From CAVRJC01 sp963721435 (GTDB lineage: Bacteria > Actinomycetota > Acidimicrobiia > IMCC26256 > DASPTH01): 64,000 nt of DNA. This document shows, in pieces, positions 28,863-39,598 of this stretch. Position 1 is the stretch's first letter; each line of letters begins with the position of its first letter. Location of the stretch: contig CAVRJC010000006.1 of NCBI GenBank assembly GCA_963721435.1, positions 310,001 through 374,000 of the forward strand, written 5' to 3'. The notes under the pieces are model-generated. The model did no database searches and was not told the DNA's origin. It saw nothing but the letters and a program-made list of their open reading frames with translations. The position numbers were made by a program, and so were the translations under genes.

Positions 28863-29368
28863 TCCGCTACCTCCGGCTCGCGCTCGTGGTCATCACCGCG
28901 GTCGTGCTCCAGACGACGTTGTTCACCCACCTGCGTGTCGACGGCGTCGCGCCCGACGTCGGGTTGGTGTGCGTGCTCGCGGTCGCATACGAGGACGGGC
29001 CCGACACCGGCGCGTGGTTCGGCTTCGTGATGGGCCTGTCGATCGACCTCTTCCTCACGACGCCGCTCGGTCTCTCCGCGTTGTCCTACGCGCTCACCGG
29101 CTACGCGGTGGGGGTGTTCCAGGCGGGCATGGTCCGTACGACGCCGCGCCTGGCTCCGATCCTCGGGTTCGTCGGCGGTCTCTTCGGCGGGCTCGTGTTC
29201 ATCACCGTCGGGGCACTCGTGGGGCAGAGCGGCTTCCTCTCGCTCGAGAGCCTGAAGATCGTCTTCATCGCCGCGGTCTACGACGGGCTGATTGCGCCGA
29301 TCGTCTTCCCCGTGGTCCGGCGCGCGGCGCGCCAGCCCGACACGAAGCAGTGGCGGGTCCGCCGATGA
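28859..29368 (+). CDS. mreD: Rod shape-determining protein MreD
   Basis: A 169-residue integral membrane protein with about five hydrophobic helices (LALVVITAVVLQTTLF, GLVCVLAVAY, WFGFVMGLSIDLFL, SALSYALTGYAVGVF, FVGGLFGGLVFITVGALV). The short charged C-terminus and the position between mreC and mrdA fit MreD. The GTG at 28859 overlaps the mreC stop as GTGA. It is needed with MreC for elongasome assembly. Confidence 0.85.
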   Translation: MIRYLRLALVVITAVVLQTTLFTHLRVDGVAPDVGLVCVLAVAYEDGPDTGAWFGFVMGLSIDLFLTTPLGLSALSYALTGYAVGVFQAGMVRTTPRLAPILGFVGGLFGGLVFITVGALVGQSGFLSLESLKIVFIAAVYDGLIAPIVFPVVRRAARQPDTKQWRVRR

Positions 29369-29414
29369 AGGCGACCTTCGTTCGCGTCGCTCGCATGCGA
29401 TCATGGGCAACCGC

Positions 29415-31439
29415 ATGAGTGAGCCCAACACCCGCCGGCGACTCGTCGTCATCGGCCTGATCGTCGTCGCGCTCTTCGCCGGGCTCCTGACGCGTCTGTG
29501 GTTCCTGCAGGTCGCCGGAGGCGAGGATCTCGCGGTCGCGGCGCAGCAGAACGGTGACAAGATCGTGCAGATCCCCGCGATCCGCGGCCGGATCCTCGAT
29601 GCCAAGGGCCGGGTCCTCGCGGAGACCGTGCCGGTGACGTCACTCGTCATCGATCGCCAGCTGCTCACCGATGCGACGCGCCCGAAGCTCGTGGCCAACC
29701 TCGCGACACTGCTCCGCGACACACCCGAGAACATCAACAAGGAGATCGACAACCCGAACTACCCGGCGTTCCAGGCGATCCCGATCCTCCAGGGCGTCAG
29801 TGACGAGATCGCCACCGCGCTGGTCGAGCACGCCAGCGACTATCCCGAGGCGTCGCTCGAGAGCAGCTACGTGCGCGTGTACCCGACGGACCCCGTGACC
29901 GGCCAGCAGCTCGCCGCGCACGCGGTGGGGTACGTCGGCCGGATCAACCCCGAGGAGTACGCGGCCCGCAAGGTCGAGGGCTACGCCAACGACGACATCA
30001 TCGGCAAGGACGGCGTGGAGAAGCTGTTCGAGTCGGAGCTGCGCGGCACGCCCGAGCTCGAGCGCGTGCAGGTCAACAACCGCGGCCTCGCGATCGGGTC
30101 GCAGGTGATCCGCAAGGCGCAGCCGGGCCACGACGTGCAGCTGACCCTCGACATCGACGCGCAGCGGATGGCCGAGCAGTCGTTGCAGCAGGGCATCGAC
30201 GGCGCGCGCCGGAACGGCAAGCCCGCGAACGCGGGGGCCGTCGTCGTGCTCGACGCCCGCTCGGGCGCGGTCGTCGCGCTCGCGTCGAATCCCACGTTCG
30301 ATCCGAACCGACTCGCCAACGGCACTGCGCCCGACGAGTGGTTCGACAAGAACGGGGCGCTCCCGCTCTTCGATCGAGCGCTCAACGGCTACGCGCCCGG
30401 CTCCACGTTCAAGATGATCACCGCGGTCGCGCAGCTCTCGGGAACCACTCCCGTGCGCAACGCCACTGACACGTACCCCGACACCGGCTGCTTCAAGTTC
30501 GGGAACGACGAGGAACGGTGCAACGCAAGGAAGGTGGCGAACGGCTACGTCGATCTCGCGCGGGCGATCACGGTGTCGAGCGACGTGTACTTCTACAACG
30601 TCGGCAACGAGTTCTGGAAGCACTACTACAACCCTCCCCCCGACGGAGAGAACGGCATCAAGGAGGAGGGCAACACGCCGTCGCTCGGCCTCGCGGGCGA
30701 TCTCGCAGCGCATCCCGTCGGCTACGGGATCCAGAAGACCGCGTTCCAGTTCGGCTTCGGCAAGGCGACGGGTGTCGGCCTGGCCGGTGACCAGACCGGC
30801 CGCATCCCCACACGCTCGTTCAACGTCGACCTCAACAAGGACTCCCCCGACGCGACCTCTCGGACCTGGAGGCGTGGCGACAGCGCCAGCCTGGCGGTCG
30901 GTCAGGGTGACGTGCTGGTCACGCCGTTGCAGCTCGCCAACGCCTACGCGGTGTTCGCGAACGGGGGCACGCTCTACACGCCGCGGCTTGCCGCGGCGGT
31001 CCTGGCGTCCGGCGTCGGCCTCCCGGCCGGGAAGCTCGGGGATGTCGTGCACGCGCTGGACCCGCAGACCCTGCGCTCGGGGCTGGTGAGCCCGGAGATC
31101 CACAGCCAGGTGCTGCCGGGGCTCATCGGCGTCACCAACGACGGGCAGGGCACCGCGTACGTCGCGTTCCGCAACTACTCCGGCCCGACGTTCGCGGGGA
31201 AGACCGGAACCGCGCAGGTTGCGAACGGCAAGGTCGACGACACGTCATGGTTCGTCGGCTTCACCAACGCCGAGAACGATCCCGCCCAGCCGCAGTATGT
31301 GATCCTGTCGATGGTCGAGCAGGCCGGCTTCGGCTCCGACGTGTCCGCCCCCATCGTGGCGCGCATCGCCGAGTTCCTCACCGGCACCCCGAACCCACCC
31401 GCGGTCCAGGTCGGCGCCGCGCTGAACAAGAACGACTGA
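29415..31439 (+). CDS. mrdA: Penicillin-binding protein 2, elongation transpeptidase
   Basis: A 674-residue class B penicillin-binding protein. One N-terminal membrane helix (VVIGLIVVALFAGLLTRLWFL) is followed by the PBP dimerisation domain (AIRGRILDAKGRVLAE) and the transpeptidase domain with Ser330-x-x-Lys333 in PGSTFK, an S-x-D motif at 388-390 (VSSDVYFY) and Lys596-Thr-Gly in FAGKTGTAQ. It cross-links side-wall peptidoglycan outside the membrane with RodA as glycosyltransferase. An ATG four codons upstream (29403) is an alternative start. Confidence 0.93.
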   Translation: MSEPNTRRRLVVIGLIVVALFAGLLTRLWFLQVAGGEDLAVAAQQNGDKIVQIPAIRGRILDAKGRVLAETVPVTSLVIDRQLLTDATRPKLVANLATLLRDTPENINKEIDNPNYPAFQAIPILQGVSDEIATALVEHASDYPEASLESSYVRVYPTDPVTGQQLAAHAVGYVGRINPEEYAARKVEGYANDDIIGKDGVEKLFESELRGTPELERVQVNNRGLAIGSQVIRKAQPGHDVQLTLDIDAQRMAEQSLQQGIDGARRNGKPANAGAVVVLDARSGAVVALASNPTFDPNRLANGTAPDEWFDKNGALPLFDRALNGYAPGSTFKMITAVAQLSGTTPVRNATDTYPDTGCFKFGNDEERCNARKVANGYVDLARAITVSSDVYFYNVGNEFWKHYYNPPPDGENGIKEEGNTPSLGLAGDLAAHPVGYGIQKTAFQFGFGKATGVGLAGDQTGRIPTRSFNVDLNKDSPDATSRTWRRGDSASLAVGQGDVLVTPLQLANAYAVFANGGTLYTPRLAAAVLASGVGLPAGKLGDVVHALDPQTLRSGLVSPEIHSQVLPGLIGVTNDGQGTAYVAFRNYSGPTFAGKTGTAQVANGKVDDTSWFVGFTNAENDPAQPQYVILSMVEQAGFGSDVSAPIVARIAEFLTGTPNPPAVQVGAALNKND

Positions 31440-31463
31440 TGGCACCATGATCGAGATCCCGGC

Positions 31464-32633
31464 ATGAGCCTCAGCGCCCCGTCGCGTTCTCGCGCCCGCA
31501 TCGGCAGCCCGTCGGCGATCAAGGAGCGGTCGCGCCTCGACGCGTCACCGCTGCGCCACTTCGACTTCCTGCTCGTCATCGCGGTGTTCGCGATCTGCGC
31601 GCTCGGGCTCGCGATGATCTACTCGAGCACGCACCGGCGCATCCCCGGAGACGAGCTCTACTTCGTGAAGCGCCAGGCGCTGTTCATCGGGCTCGGCATC
31701 GCGGCGATGGTGCTCGTGATGCTCGTCGACTACCGCAAGCTGCGCGACATGTCGATGCTCGCGTACTTCGCCACCATCGCGATCCTCGTCGCGGTGCTCG
31801 CGCCCGTCGGATCGAACATCAAGGGCCAGCAGGCGTGGTTCCAGCTCCCGGGTGGCTTCACGCTGCAGCCGTCGGAGTTCGCGAAGTTCGGGATCATCGT
31901 CGCCCTCGCCGGCTACCTCAATCAGTACCGGGGCGAGCTCGACGCGTGGCGGCTGACCGTCACGCTCGGCCTCGCCGCGGTGCCGATCGGGCTGGTGCTG
32001 ATCCAGCCCGACCTCGGGACCGCGCTCGTGCTCGGCGTCATCATCGTGGGCCTCCTCGCGATGGCGGGCGTGTCCGGGAAGCAGCTCGCGGTGATCGCGC
32101 TACTCACCATCACCGCGGTGTACGCCGTCGTGGGCCTCGGGCTGCTCAAGCAGTACCAGATCGACCGGTTGAACGTGTTCGCGGGTGACCCGACCACGCA
32201 GGCCAGTGCCTACAACCAGCAGCAGTCGACCCAGGCGATCGCCAACGGCCGCTTCGGCGGCGAAGGGTTCCAGGAGGGCTCGCAGACGCAGGGCAGCTTC
32301 GTGCCCGAGCAGCACACCGACTTCATCTTCACCGCGGTGGGGGAGGAGCTCGGGTTCGTCGGCGCGGTCGGCCTCCTCGGCCTGCTCGCGGTCGTGATGT
32401 GGCGGGTGTGGCGCACCGCGAGGCTGGCGCGCGATTTCTTCGGGATGCTGGTGTGCACCGGCGTGCTCGCGATGCTCGCGTTCCAGATCTTCGAGAACGT
32501 GGGGATGACGATAGGGATCATGCCGGTGACCGGCATCCCACTCCCGTTCATGAGCTACGGCGGGTCGTCGATGATCGCGACCTTCGCCTGCGTCGGCCTC
32601 GTCCTCAACGTCTCGATGCGCCGCTTCGCCTGA
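31464..32633 (+). CDS. rodA: RodA, SEDS-family peptidoglycan glycosyltransferase
   Basis: A 389-residue polytopic protein with about ten membrane helices. SEDS signatures include LQPSEFAKFGIIVALA, IQPDLGTALVLG, the extracellular EQHTDFIFTAVGEELGFVG and the late MSYGGSSMI segment. RodA polymerises lipid II into glycan strands and works in a complex with the class B PBP encoded just upstream. It is the last gene of the mre cluster and begins 24 bases after mrdA. Confidence 0.93.
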   Translation: MSLSAPSRSRARIGSPSAIKERSRLDASPLRHFDFLLVIAVFAICALGLAMIYSSTHRRIPGDELYFVKRQALFIGLGIAAMVLVMLVDYRKLRDMSMLAYFATIAILVAVLAPVGSNIKGQQAWFQLPGGFTLQPSEFAKFGIIVALAGYLNQYRGELDAWRLTVTLGLAAVPIGLVLIQPDLGTALVLGVIIVGLLAMAGVSGKQLAVIALLTITAVYAVVGLGLLKQYQIDRLNVFAGDPTTQASAYNQQQSTQAIANGRFGGEGFQEGSQTQGSFVPEQHTDFIFTAVGEELGFVGAVGLLGLLAVVMWRVWRTARLARDFFGMLVCTGVLAMLAFQIFENVGMTIGIMPVTGIPLPFMSYGGSSMIATFACVGLVLNVSMRRFA

Positions 32634-32677
32634 AGCCCGATTCGCCTGGAAGAGGGGGCCTCGAGGGGCGGCTCGGG

Positions 32678-32683
32678 TAGCAT
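32678..32683 (+). promoter_or_regulatory. -10 box TAGCAT deciding the TIGR03960 start
   Basis: TAGCAT overlaps the first in-frame ATG (32682) and lies 10 bases before the second ATG (32694). If it is used, only the second ATG can be in the transcript. Confidence 0.4.
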
Positions 32684-32693
32684 GGGCCCCAAC

Positions 32694-34640
32694 ATGTCGA
32701 ACCTGTGGCCACGGGTGGAGCCCCTCCTGGCACGGGTCGAGAAGCCCGGTCGCTACATCGGGATGGAGCGGGGGAGCCTCCGTCCGGAGCATCACCCGCA
32801 GCTCACCTCCTGGCTTCTCGTCTATCCCGACACCTACGAAGTCGGGTTGCCCAACCAGGGGCTCCAGATCCTGTACGAGATCCTCAACGAACGCGACGAC
32901 GCCCTGGCCGAGCGCGCCTACGCGCCATGGCTCGACATGGGCGAGGAGATGCGCGCCCACTCGGTGCCGCTGTTCTCGGTCGACACCCACCACCACGCCG
33001 GGGAGTTCGACGTCTTCGCCTTCGGCCTGGCCGCCGAGCTCGTCTACACCAACGTCCTCGAGTGCCTCGATCTCGCCGGCGTGCCGGTGCGGGCCGACGA
33101 CCGTCGGCCTGAGCACCCGATCGTGCTGGCGGGCGGGCACTGCGCGTTCAACCCCGAGCCCATGGCCGACTTCGTCGATGCGTTCGTGATCGGCGACGGC
33201 GAAGAGGTGGTCGGCGAGATCAACGAGGTCGTGTCGGCGTGGAAGCGCGGCGGGCGCGCCAGCCGCGAGGCGGTGCTGCACGAGCTCGCGACCATCCCGG
33301 GCGTCTACGTGCCGTCGATGTACGAGGTCGAGTACGACGGCGCGCACATCGTGTCGGTGCAGCCGTTGCACGACGACGTCCCCGAGCGGGTCGACAAGCG
33401 CACGGTCGCGGATCTCGGTGAGTGGCCGTACCCCAAGAACCAGCTCGTGCCACTCATCGAGGTGGTGCACGACCGCCTCAACGTCGAAGTGTTCCGTGGC
33501 TGCACGCGTGGGTGTCGCTTCTGCCAGGCGGGGATGATCACGCGCCCGGTGCGCGAACGGCCCGAGGAGCAGGTGCGCACGATGGTGGAGGGCGGGCTCC
33601 GGCGCACGGGCTACGACGAAGTCGCACTCACGTCGCTGAGCACGGCCGACTTCTCCGGGATCGACGGCCTCGTCGCGAGCATCGTCAACGACCAGGTCGG
33701 CTGCGGCAACGTGAGCGTCTCGTTGCCGTCGTTGCGGGTCGACGCGTTCACCGTCGGCATCGCGAGCGAGATCCAGAAGGTGCGCCGCACCGGGCTCACG
33801 TTCGCGCCCGAGGGCGGCACGTGGCGCATCCGTCAGGTGATCAACAAGCTCATCACCGAGGACGATCTGTACGCGGCCGTCGACGGCGCGTACTCGCAGG
33901 GCTGGCAGCGGGTGAAGCTCTACTTTCTCGTGGGCCTGCCCACCGAGACGGATGCCGACACGCTCGGGATCGCCGAGCTCGCCCGCGAAGTCGTGAAGAT
34001 CGGGCGCGCGCACACCAAGAAGGCGAGCTGCACCGCGTCGGTCGGCGGCTTCGTGCCCAAGGCGCATACGCCGTTCCAGTGGTTCGGCCAGAACGGCGTG
34101 CGGGAGCTCCGGCGCAAGGTCGGCCTCCTGCGCGACGACCTCAAGCGCACGGGTGCGACCCTGCGCTGGCACGATCCCGACGCCACGTTCGCCGAGGGCA
34201 TCGCCAGCCGCGGCGACCGCCGCATCGGTCGCGTGATCGAGCGGGTCTGGCGCGACGGGGGCACGTTCCAGGAGTGGAGCGAGCGGTTCGCGCTCGACCG
34301 CTGGCTCCACGCGATGGCGGCCGAGGGCCTCGACCCGGACTGGTACGTCACCCGGCACCGCACGAACGACGAGATCCTCCCCTGGGACCACATCGCCGCC
34401 GGCCTGCACCGCGACTTCCTCTGGGACGACTGGCAGGCGGCCCTCCTCGAGCACGGCCTCCCTGATTGCCGGTGGACGCCGTGCTACGACTGCGGGGTGT
34501 GCACCGACTACGCGCTCGAACATGTCGTCGCGTCGGCGGTGCCGCCCGCGGGTGGGAGCCAGGGCACCGGCCAGGGGCTCGGCTTCGGCAACGAGGTGCG
34601 CGTCGAGCTCATCCGCAAGCCCATGAGCGTGTCGTCGTGA
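32694..34640 (+). CDS. TIGR03960 family B12-binding/radical SAM protein
   Basis: A 648-residue radical SAM enzyme. An N-terminal B12-binding-like domain (YPDTYEVGLPNQGLQILYEI, later VLAGGHCAFNPEPMADF) precedes the radical SAM core with the iron-sulfur motif C-x-x-x-C-x-x-C in FRGCTRGCRFCQAG. GLTFAPEGGTWRIRQVINK and YFLVGLPTETDAD are family-typical. A C-terminal cysteine cluster (CYDCGVCTDY) follows. The reaction is not known; the family is almost always next to a TIGR03936 (DUF2344) gene and RNase E/G, as here. The second ATG was chosen on promoter grounds. Confidence 0.88.
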   Translation: MSNLWPRVEPLLARVEKPGRYIGMERGSLRPEHHPQLTSWLLVYPDTYEVGLPNQGLQILYEILNERDDALAERAYAPWLDMGEEMRAHSVPLFSVDTHHHAGEFDVFAFGLAAELVYTNVLECLDLAGVPVRADDRRPEHPIVLAGGHCAFNPEPMADFVDAFVIGDGEEVVGEINEVVSAWKRGGRASREAVLHELATIPGVYVPSMYEVEYDGAHIVSVQPLHDDVPERVDKRTVADLGEWPYPKNQLVPLIEVVHDRLNVEVFRGCTRGCRFCQAGMITRPVRERPEEQVRTMVEGGLRRTGYDEVALTSLSTADFSGIDGLVASIVNDQVGCGNVSVSLPSLRVDAFTVGIASEIQKVRRTGLTFAPEGGTWRIRQVINKLITEDDLYAAVDGAYSQGWQRVKLYFLVGLPTETDADTLGIAELAREVVKIGRAHTKKASCTASVGGFVPKAHTPFQWFGQNGVRELRRKVGLLRDDLKRTGATLRWHDPDATFAEGIASRGDRRIGRVIERVWRDGGTFQEWSERFALDRWLHAMAAEGLDPDWYVTRHRTNDEILPWDHIAAGLHRDFLWDDWQAALLEHGLPDCRWTPCYDCGVCTDYALEHVVASAVPPAGGSQGTGQGLGFGNEVRVELIRKPMSVSS

Positions 34641-35407
34641 GAGCCACCGACGGCTTCCCGGTGCGGATTCGCTTCACCAAGCGCGGGAAGGTCCGCTTCA
34701 TCTCGCACCGCGACGTCGCGCGCGCGTTCGAGCGCGCGTTCCGAATCGTCGACTTCCCGCTCGCGTTCACGCTCGGCTTCTCGCCCCGGCCGAAGGTGAG
34801 CTTCGGGCTCGCGCTCTCGGTTGGTCACGAGAGCATTGCCGAGTACCTCGACGTCGAGCTGCGCGAGCCGGCCGACACCGACTCGTGGCCGGATCGGCTC
34901 TCGGCGGCGTTACCCGAGGGCATCGACGTCACCGGCGCGGTGCCGCTCGCCGATCGCGCGCCTGCGCTGCAGGAAGCAGTCACGCTCGTCGAGTACCAGG
35001 TAGTGGTCGCGGATGCCGACGGCAACGCCGTCGACCGCGACGTTCTCAGCTCTGCTGTCACACGCGGCCTTGCGAGCGACACCCTGCTCGTGACCCGCAC
35101 CCGAAAGGGCCGCGAGAGCGTCGACGACATTCGTCCCGCGATCGTGGCCTGCACGCTGGTTCGAAATGAGCTCGATGCCGACGCTTCAGTCATCGACGTG
35201 ACTGGCGCCCCGGCCCTCGAGCTCACCCTGTCAACGCAATCCCGCGGCGCTCGACCGCGTGAGGTGCTCGATGCACTGTCTCACGACGGCATCGTCCTCA
35301 CCGAGCGCTGCGCACTCCGAACTGCACAATGGATCGAACGCGACGGCGCGCGGTTGGAGCCGCTGGAAGCCGACGTGTTCGCGCGCACCCTCGAGGTGCA
35401 CGCGTGA
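34637..35407 (+). CDS. TIGR03936 family radical SAM-associated protein (DUF2344)
   Basis: A 256-residue protein beginning VRIRFTKRGKVRFISHRDVARAFERA, the conserved opening of DUF2344, followed by FTLGFSPRPKVSFGLALSVGHES and an AEYLDVELREP strand. It has no cofactor motif of its own and is thought to act with the adjacent TIGR03960 radical SAM protein, possibly in RNA modification; that role is inferred from gene context only. GTG 34637 overlaps the upstream stop (GTGA), so the two are coupled. Confidence 0.86.
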   Translation: MRATDGFPVRIRFTKRGKVRFISHRDVARAFERAFRIVDFPLAFTLGFSPRPKVSFGLALSVGHESIAEYLDVELREPADTDSWPDRLSAALPEGIDVTGAVPLADRAPALQEAVTLVEYQVVVADADGNAVDRDVLSSAVTRGLASDTLLVTRTRKGRESVDDIRPAIVACTLVRNELDADASVIDVTGAPALELTLSTQSRGARPREVLDALSHDGIVLTERCALRTAQWIERDGARLEPLEADVFARTLEVHA

Positions 35408-35422
35408 TGAGAGAAGGATGCA

Positions 35423-37539
<2,117 letters not shown>

Positions 37540-37570
37540 GGCGAGATCGCGACCTTGGGAATCGGGCGAC

Positions 37571-37576
37571 TAAGCT
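37571..37576 (+). promoter_or_regulatory. -10 box TAAGCT upstream of rplU
   Basis: TAAGCT lies 42 bases before ATG 37619. A short leader containing CTGAGGGG, a plausible ribosome-binding site, would result. Confidence 0.4.
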
Positions 37577-37618
37577 GACCCGGTTTCCCGGCAAGACATC
37601 TGAGGGGTTTTTCGCGCC

Positions 37619-38050
37619 ATGTACGCAGTGATCCGCACCGGTGGCAAGCAGTATCGGGTCGAGAAGGGTGAGCGGCTCGAGGTCGAGCTGGTCGGTGCCG
37701 ACGAGGGCGCCGAGCTCGAGCTCACGCCCCTGCTCGTCGTCGACGACGCCTTGGTGCTCGCGACCCCGAAGGAGCTGTCGGGCGTCACGGTGAAGGCCAA
37801 GGTCGTCGGCGCCACCCGTGGGCCGAAGATCGACGGCTTCATCTACAAGCCCAAGAGCAACAACCGGCGTCGGTACGGCCACCGCCAGGACCTCTCGGTG
37901 CTCGAGATCACCGGGATCACCAAGGGCCGGTCGCGCGCGAAGGCCGCCACGAAGGCCGACGACACGACCGCAGCCACCGAAACCACTGCCGTCGAGCCCA
38001 TCGCCGTCGAGCCCATCGCCGCAGAGCCCATCGCCGCAGAGGAGGACTGA
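37619..38050 (+). CDS. rplU: 50S ribosomal protein L21 with extended C-terminal tail
   Basis: A 143-residue protein whose first 103 residues are standard L21: MYAVIRTGGKQYRVEKGE at the start and KSNNRRRYGHRQ, an rRNA-binding segment, near residue 85. The remaining 40 residues are a low-complexity tail ending in repeated VEPIA/AEPIA units encoded by a 15-base tandem repeat. L21 normally has about 100-105 residues. Its stop overlaps the rpmA start (TGATG). The rne-rplU-rpmA-obgE order is usual. Confidence 0.94.
   Translation: MYAVIRTGGKQYRVEKGERLEVELVGADEGAELELTPLLVVDDALVLATPKELSGVTVKAKVVGATRGPKIDGFIYKPKSNNRRRYGHRQDLSVLEITGITKGRSRAKAATKADDTTAATETTAVEPIAVEPIAAEPIAAEED
37988..38044 (+). repeat. 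15-bp tandem repeat inside rplU
   Basis: The unit GCCGTCGAGCCCATC occurs twice exactly (37988-38002, 38003-38017), then as the variant GCCGCAGAGCCCATC (38018-38032), and partly again. It encodes the repeated five-residue unit in the L21 tail. Confidence 0.85.
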
Positions 38051-38310
38051 TGTCGAAGAAGAAGGGCGCAGCCTCGTCACGGAACGGCCGCGACTCCAAC
38101 GCGCAGCGCCTGGGCGTGAAGGTCGGCAGCGGCACGTTGGTCACCGCGGGCTCGATCATCGTGCGTCAGCGCGGCACGCGGTTTCACCCCGGCGAAAACG
38201 TCGGCAAGGGCAGCGACGACACGCTGTTCGCCACTGCCAACGGCACGGTGCAGTTCGGGCACCGCCGGGGCCGCAAGCTCGTCGACATCATTCCCGCTCC
38301 TGGCGCCTGA
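38050..38310 (+). CDS. rpmA: 50S ribosomal protein L27
   Basis: An 86-residue protein with the expected features: an SKKKGAASSRNGRDSN N-terminus that reaches the peptidyl transferase centre, then QRLGVKVGSG, SIIVRQRGTRFHPG and GTVQFGHRRGRK. No N-terminal cleavable extension of the Firmicutes type is present. The ATG overlaps the rplU stop, so the two are translationally coupled. Confidence 0.96.
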   Translation: MSKKKGAASSRNGRDSNAQRLGVKVGSGTLVTAGSIIVRQRGTRFHPGENVGKGSDDTLFATANGTVQFGHRRGRKLVDIIPAPGA

Positions 38311-38347
38311 CGGCGCCGGGCCGCTGAGGCTCTGTCTCCCTGGTCCC

Positions 38348-38353
38348 TAGAGT
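38348..38353 (+). promoter_or_regulatory. -10 box TAGAGT for obgE (leaderless)
   Basis: TAGAGT ends 6 bases before GTG 38360. It could give obgE its own leaderless transcript in addition to read-through from rplU-rpmA. Confidence 0.42.
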
Positions 38354-38359
38354 TTTCCT

Positions 38360-39598
38360 GTGTCCTTCGTCGACGAAGTCCAGGTCAACCTGCGCGGCGG
38401 CGACGGCGGTGCCGGAGTCGTGTCGTTCCGGCGCGAGGCGCACGTCCCCAAGGGCGGGCCCGACGGCGGTGACGGCGGTTCCGGCGGGGACGTCATCGTC
38501 GAAGCCGATCGCAATGTCGCGTCGCTGCTGGGCTTCCGCGACCACCCGCACCGGCGCGCCCCGTCGGGCACCCATGGGGGCGGGCGCCAGAAGCACGGCG
38601 CCAAGGGCGACGATCTCGTCGTGAAGGTGCCCGAGGGCACGGTCGTGAAGTCGCGGGAGGGCGAGGTGATCGCCGACCTCGTGCGTCACGGCGACCGGTA
38701 CGTTGCCGCGCTCGGTGGCCGCGGCGGCCGCGGGAACGCGCGCTTCCTGTCGAACGCGCGCCGCGCGCCGAGCTTCGCCGAGCAGGGTGAGTACGGCGAG
38801 GAGCACTGGTTCCGCTTCGAGGTGAAGCTGCTCGCCGATGCCGCGCTGGTCGGCTTCCCGAACGCGGGGAAGTCCACGCTGATCGCGGCGGTGAGCGCAG
38901 CCAAGCCGAAGATCGCGAACTACCCGTTCACCACCCTCGAGCCGCACCTCGGCGTGGTGCGCTTCCGCGATCACGAGTTCGTGCTCGCCGATCTCCCGGG
39001 CCTGATCGAGGGGGCGGCCGAAGGGCGGGGGCTGGGTCACCAGTTCCTCCGTCATGTCGAACGCGCCCGAGTGCTCGTGTTGCTCATCGACCTCGCGAGC
39101 ATGGACGAGCGCTCACCCGAGGAGCAGGAAGCGGTGCTGCTCGACGAGCTCCGCCGGTACCGACCCGACCTGCTGGAACGCCCGCGCATCGTCGTGGGCA
39201 GCAAGGCCGACGTCGCCACCGCGCCGGTCGGAGCGGGGATGCTGGCAGTGTCGGCGGTCACGCGCAGTGGCCTCGACGAGCTGCTCGGCCGCATCGGCAC
39301 CTTGGTGTCGGAGGCCCGCGCCGACGAGCCCGAGCCCGAGCCGTTCGTCGTCCTGCGCCCCGCGGAGGAGGGCTTCTCCGTCGTACGCGACGAAGACGGT
39401 GCCTGGCGCGTGTCGGGGCGCAACGCCGAGCGGGTGGTGGCGATGGCCGACCTCACCAACATCGAGGCGCTCGAGTACGTGCAACAGCGCCTGCGCAAGA
39501 TGGGGGTCGAGCGTGCGCTGGCACGAGCCGGAGCGCGCGAAGGCGACGTCGTGCGCGTGGGCCCGGTCGAGCTCGACTACGTCGAAGGCTTCGGCTGA
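38360..39598 (+). CDS. obgE: GTPase ObgE/CgtA
   Basis: A 412-residue GTPase with the glycine-rich Obg fold (RGGDGGAGVVSFRREAHVPKGGP) at residues 1-158, then the G domain: P-loop GFPNAGKST, switch PFTTLEPHLG, Walker B ADLPGLIEGA and VGSKAD. A C-terminal OCT domain follows (about residues 330-405). It binds the 50S subunit and links growth to stress. Start GTG 38360 places the first Obg strand at residue 1. It overlaps proB by one base. Confidence 0.95.
   Translation: MSFVDEVQVNLRGGDGGAGVVSFRREAHVPKGGPDGGDGGSGGDVIVEADRNVASLLGFRDHPHRRAPSGTHGGGRQKHGAKGDDLVVKVPEGTVVKSREGEVIADLVRHGDRYVAALGGRGGRGNARFLSNARRAPSFAEQGEYGEEHWFRFEVKLLADAALVGFPNAGKSTLIAAVSAAKPKIANYPFTTLEPHLGVVRFRDHEFVLADLPGLIEGAAEGRGLGHQFLRHVERARVLVLLIDLASMDERSPEEQEAVLLDELRRYRPDLLERPRIVVGSKADVATAPVGAGMLAVSAVTRSGLDELLGRIGTLVSEARADEPEPEPFVVLRPAEEGFSVVRDEDGAWRVSGRNAERVVAMADLTNIEALEYVQQRLRKMGVERALARAGAREGDVVRVGPVELDYVEGFG

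Noticed and set aside
32100..34523. Open frame of 807 codons on the minus strand opposite rodA and the radical SAM gene.
   Set aside because: Same type of antisense artefact; the plus-strand genes have clear motifs throughout.
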